In this document: in pieces, positions 63,918 to 64,000 of the stretch
Position numbering within the stretch: the stretch's first letter is position 1
Layout: each line of letters starts with the position of its first letter
From: JBGSTR01 sp963707135
GTDB taxonomy: Bacteria > Pseudomonadota > Gammaproteobacteria > Chromatiales > Chromatiaceae
Direction: 5' to 3'
DNA: 64,000 nt
Assembly: GCA_963707135.1 (NCBI GenBank)
Contig: CAVPOY010000031.1
Span: 1 to 64,000 of the forward strand
Program-made: the position numbers and the translations under genes
The notes under the pieces: model-generated
What the model saw: the letters and a program-made list of their open reading frames with translations, nothing else
Database searches by the model: none
Told to the model about the DNA's origin: nothing

Positions 63918-64000
63918 TCAGATGGCCATCAGGTCTTCTTCTTTCTCCGCGAGCACCGCGTCCACGTTCTTTATGTATTGATCGGTCAGCTTCTGGACGA
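63918..64000 (-). CDS. frr: Ribosome recycling factor, C-terminal end
   Basis: The last 26 codons and stop of a gene that runs off the right edge: VQKLTDQYIKNVDAVLAEKE followed by EDLMAI. This is the C-terminal helix of ribosome recycling factor, and frr precedes uppS in most proteobacteria. It lies 25 bp upstream of the uppS start. Confidence 0.88.
   Translation of the reverse strand, partial: VQKLTDQYIKNVDAVLAEKEEDLMAI

Noticed and set aside
1..64000. CRISPR array, tRNA, rRNA or riboswitch
   Set aside because: No regular spacer-repeat array was seen, and no tRNA-like T-loop with matching cloverleaf or rRNA stretch was found in the gaps. This was by eye; a covariance-model search would settle it.

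Overview
This 64 kb window is GC-rich bacterial chromosome and reads as a gammaproteobacterial sulfur oxidiser, most likely Chromatiales and close to Chromatiaceae-type purple sulfur bacteria. The evidence is a Gly/Trp/Tyr-rich sulfur globule protein, a Hox-type bidirectional NAD-linked [NiFe] hydrogenase, a long pyruvate:ferredoxin oxidoreductase paired with an NfnAB-like fusion, and the gammaproteobacterial order uppS-cdsA-dxr-rseP-bamA-ompH-lpxD-fabZ-lpxA-lpxB-rnhB. The genus is inference.

Layout. 1-4.74 kb: three stacked insertion sequences. An IS21-like element ends exactly inside an IS110-family transposase gene, and an ISAzo13-like element with a canonical -1 slippery site sits in the leader of that same gene. 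4.8-13.9 kb: SulP transporter, PPK2 kinase, DUF202 and VIT-family membrane proteins, a palindromic repeat cluster, and an AcvB/VirJ-MprF pair for aminoacylated phosphatidylglycerol. 14.1-16.4 kb: a transposon graveyard (IS91 pieces, an ISKra4 head) with an orphan FeoC-like regulator. 16.5-23.4 kb: a three-gene operon (membrane pentaheme cytochrome with TPRs, FG-GAP/UnbV propeller protein, TPR lipoprotein-like/secreted protein) with a clear promoter and terminator, convergent with the sulfur globule gene. 23.5-28.6 kb: hoxFUYHW. 28.8-31.5 kb: Hsp20, a DegP/Q protease, a hemolysin III-like protein. 31.7-35.3 kb: a response regulator fused to leucine-rich repeats, divergent from a hybrid kinase whose PAS domain carries FixL heme-pocket residues. 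35.4-39.8 kb: small basic protein, SYLF protein, Cu/Zn superoxide dismutase, MFS transporter. 39.8-47.9 kb: the Nfn-like fusion and the PFOR. 48.4-52.7 kb: a frameshifted acyl-CoA ligase, a TlpA-like thioredoxin, a YihY protein. 52.6-64 kb: the envelope/lipid A operon, ending in the 3' end of frr.

How the genes fit: hydrogenase, PFOR/Nfn and the sulfur globule protein point to a redox-flexible lithotroph that stores sulfur and balances NAD(P)H and ferredoxin under low oxygen; the FixL-like kinase is a candidate oxygen sensor for that switch. Several genes, including the essential dxr, carry single-base frameshifts as sequenced. This pattern looks more like residual assembly indels than gene decay, so frameshift calls here should be treated with caution.
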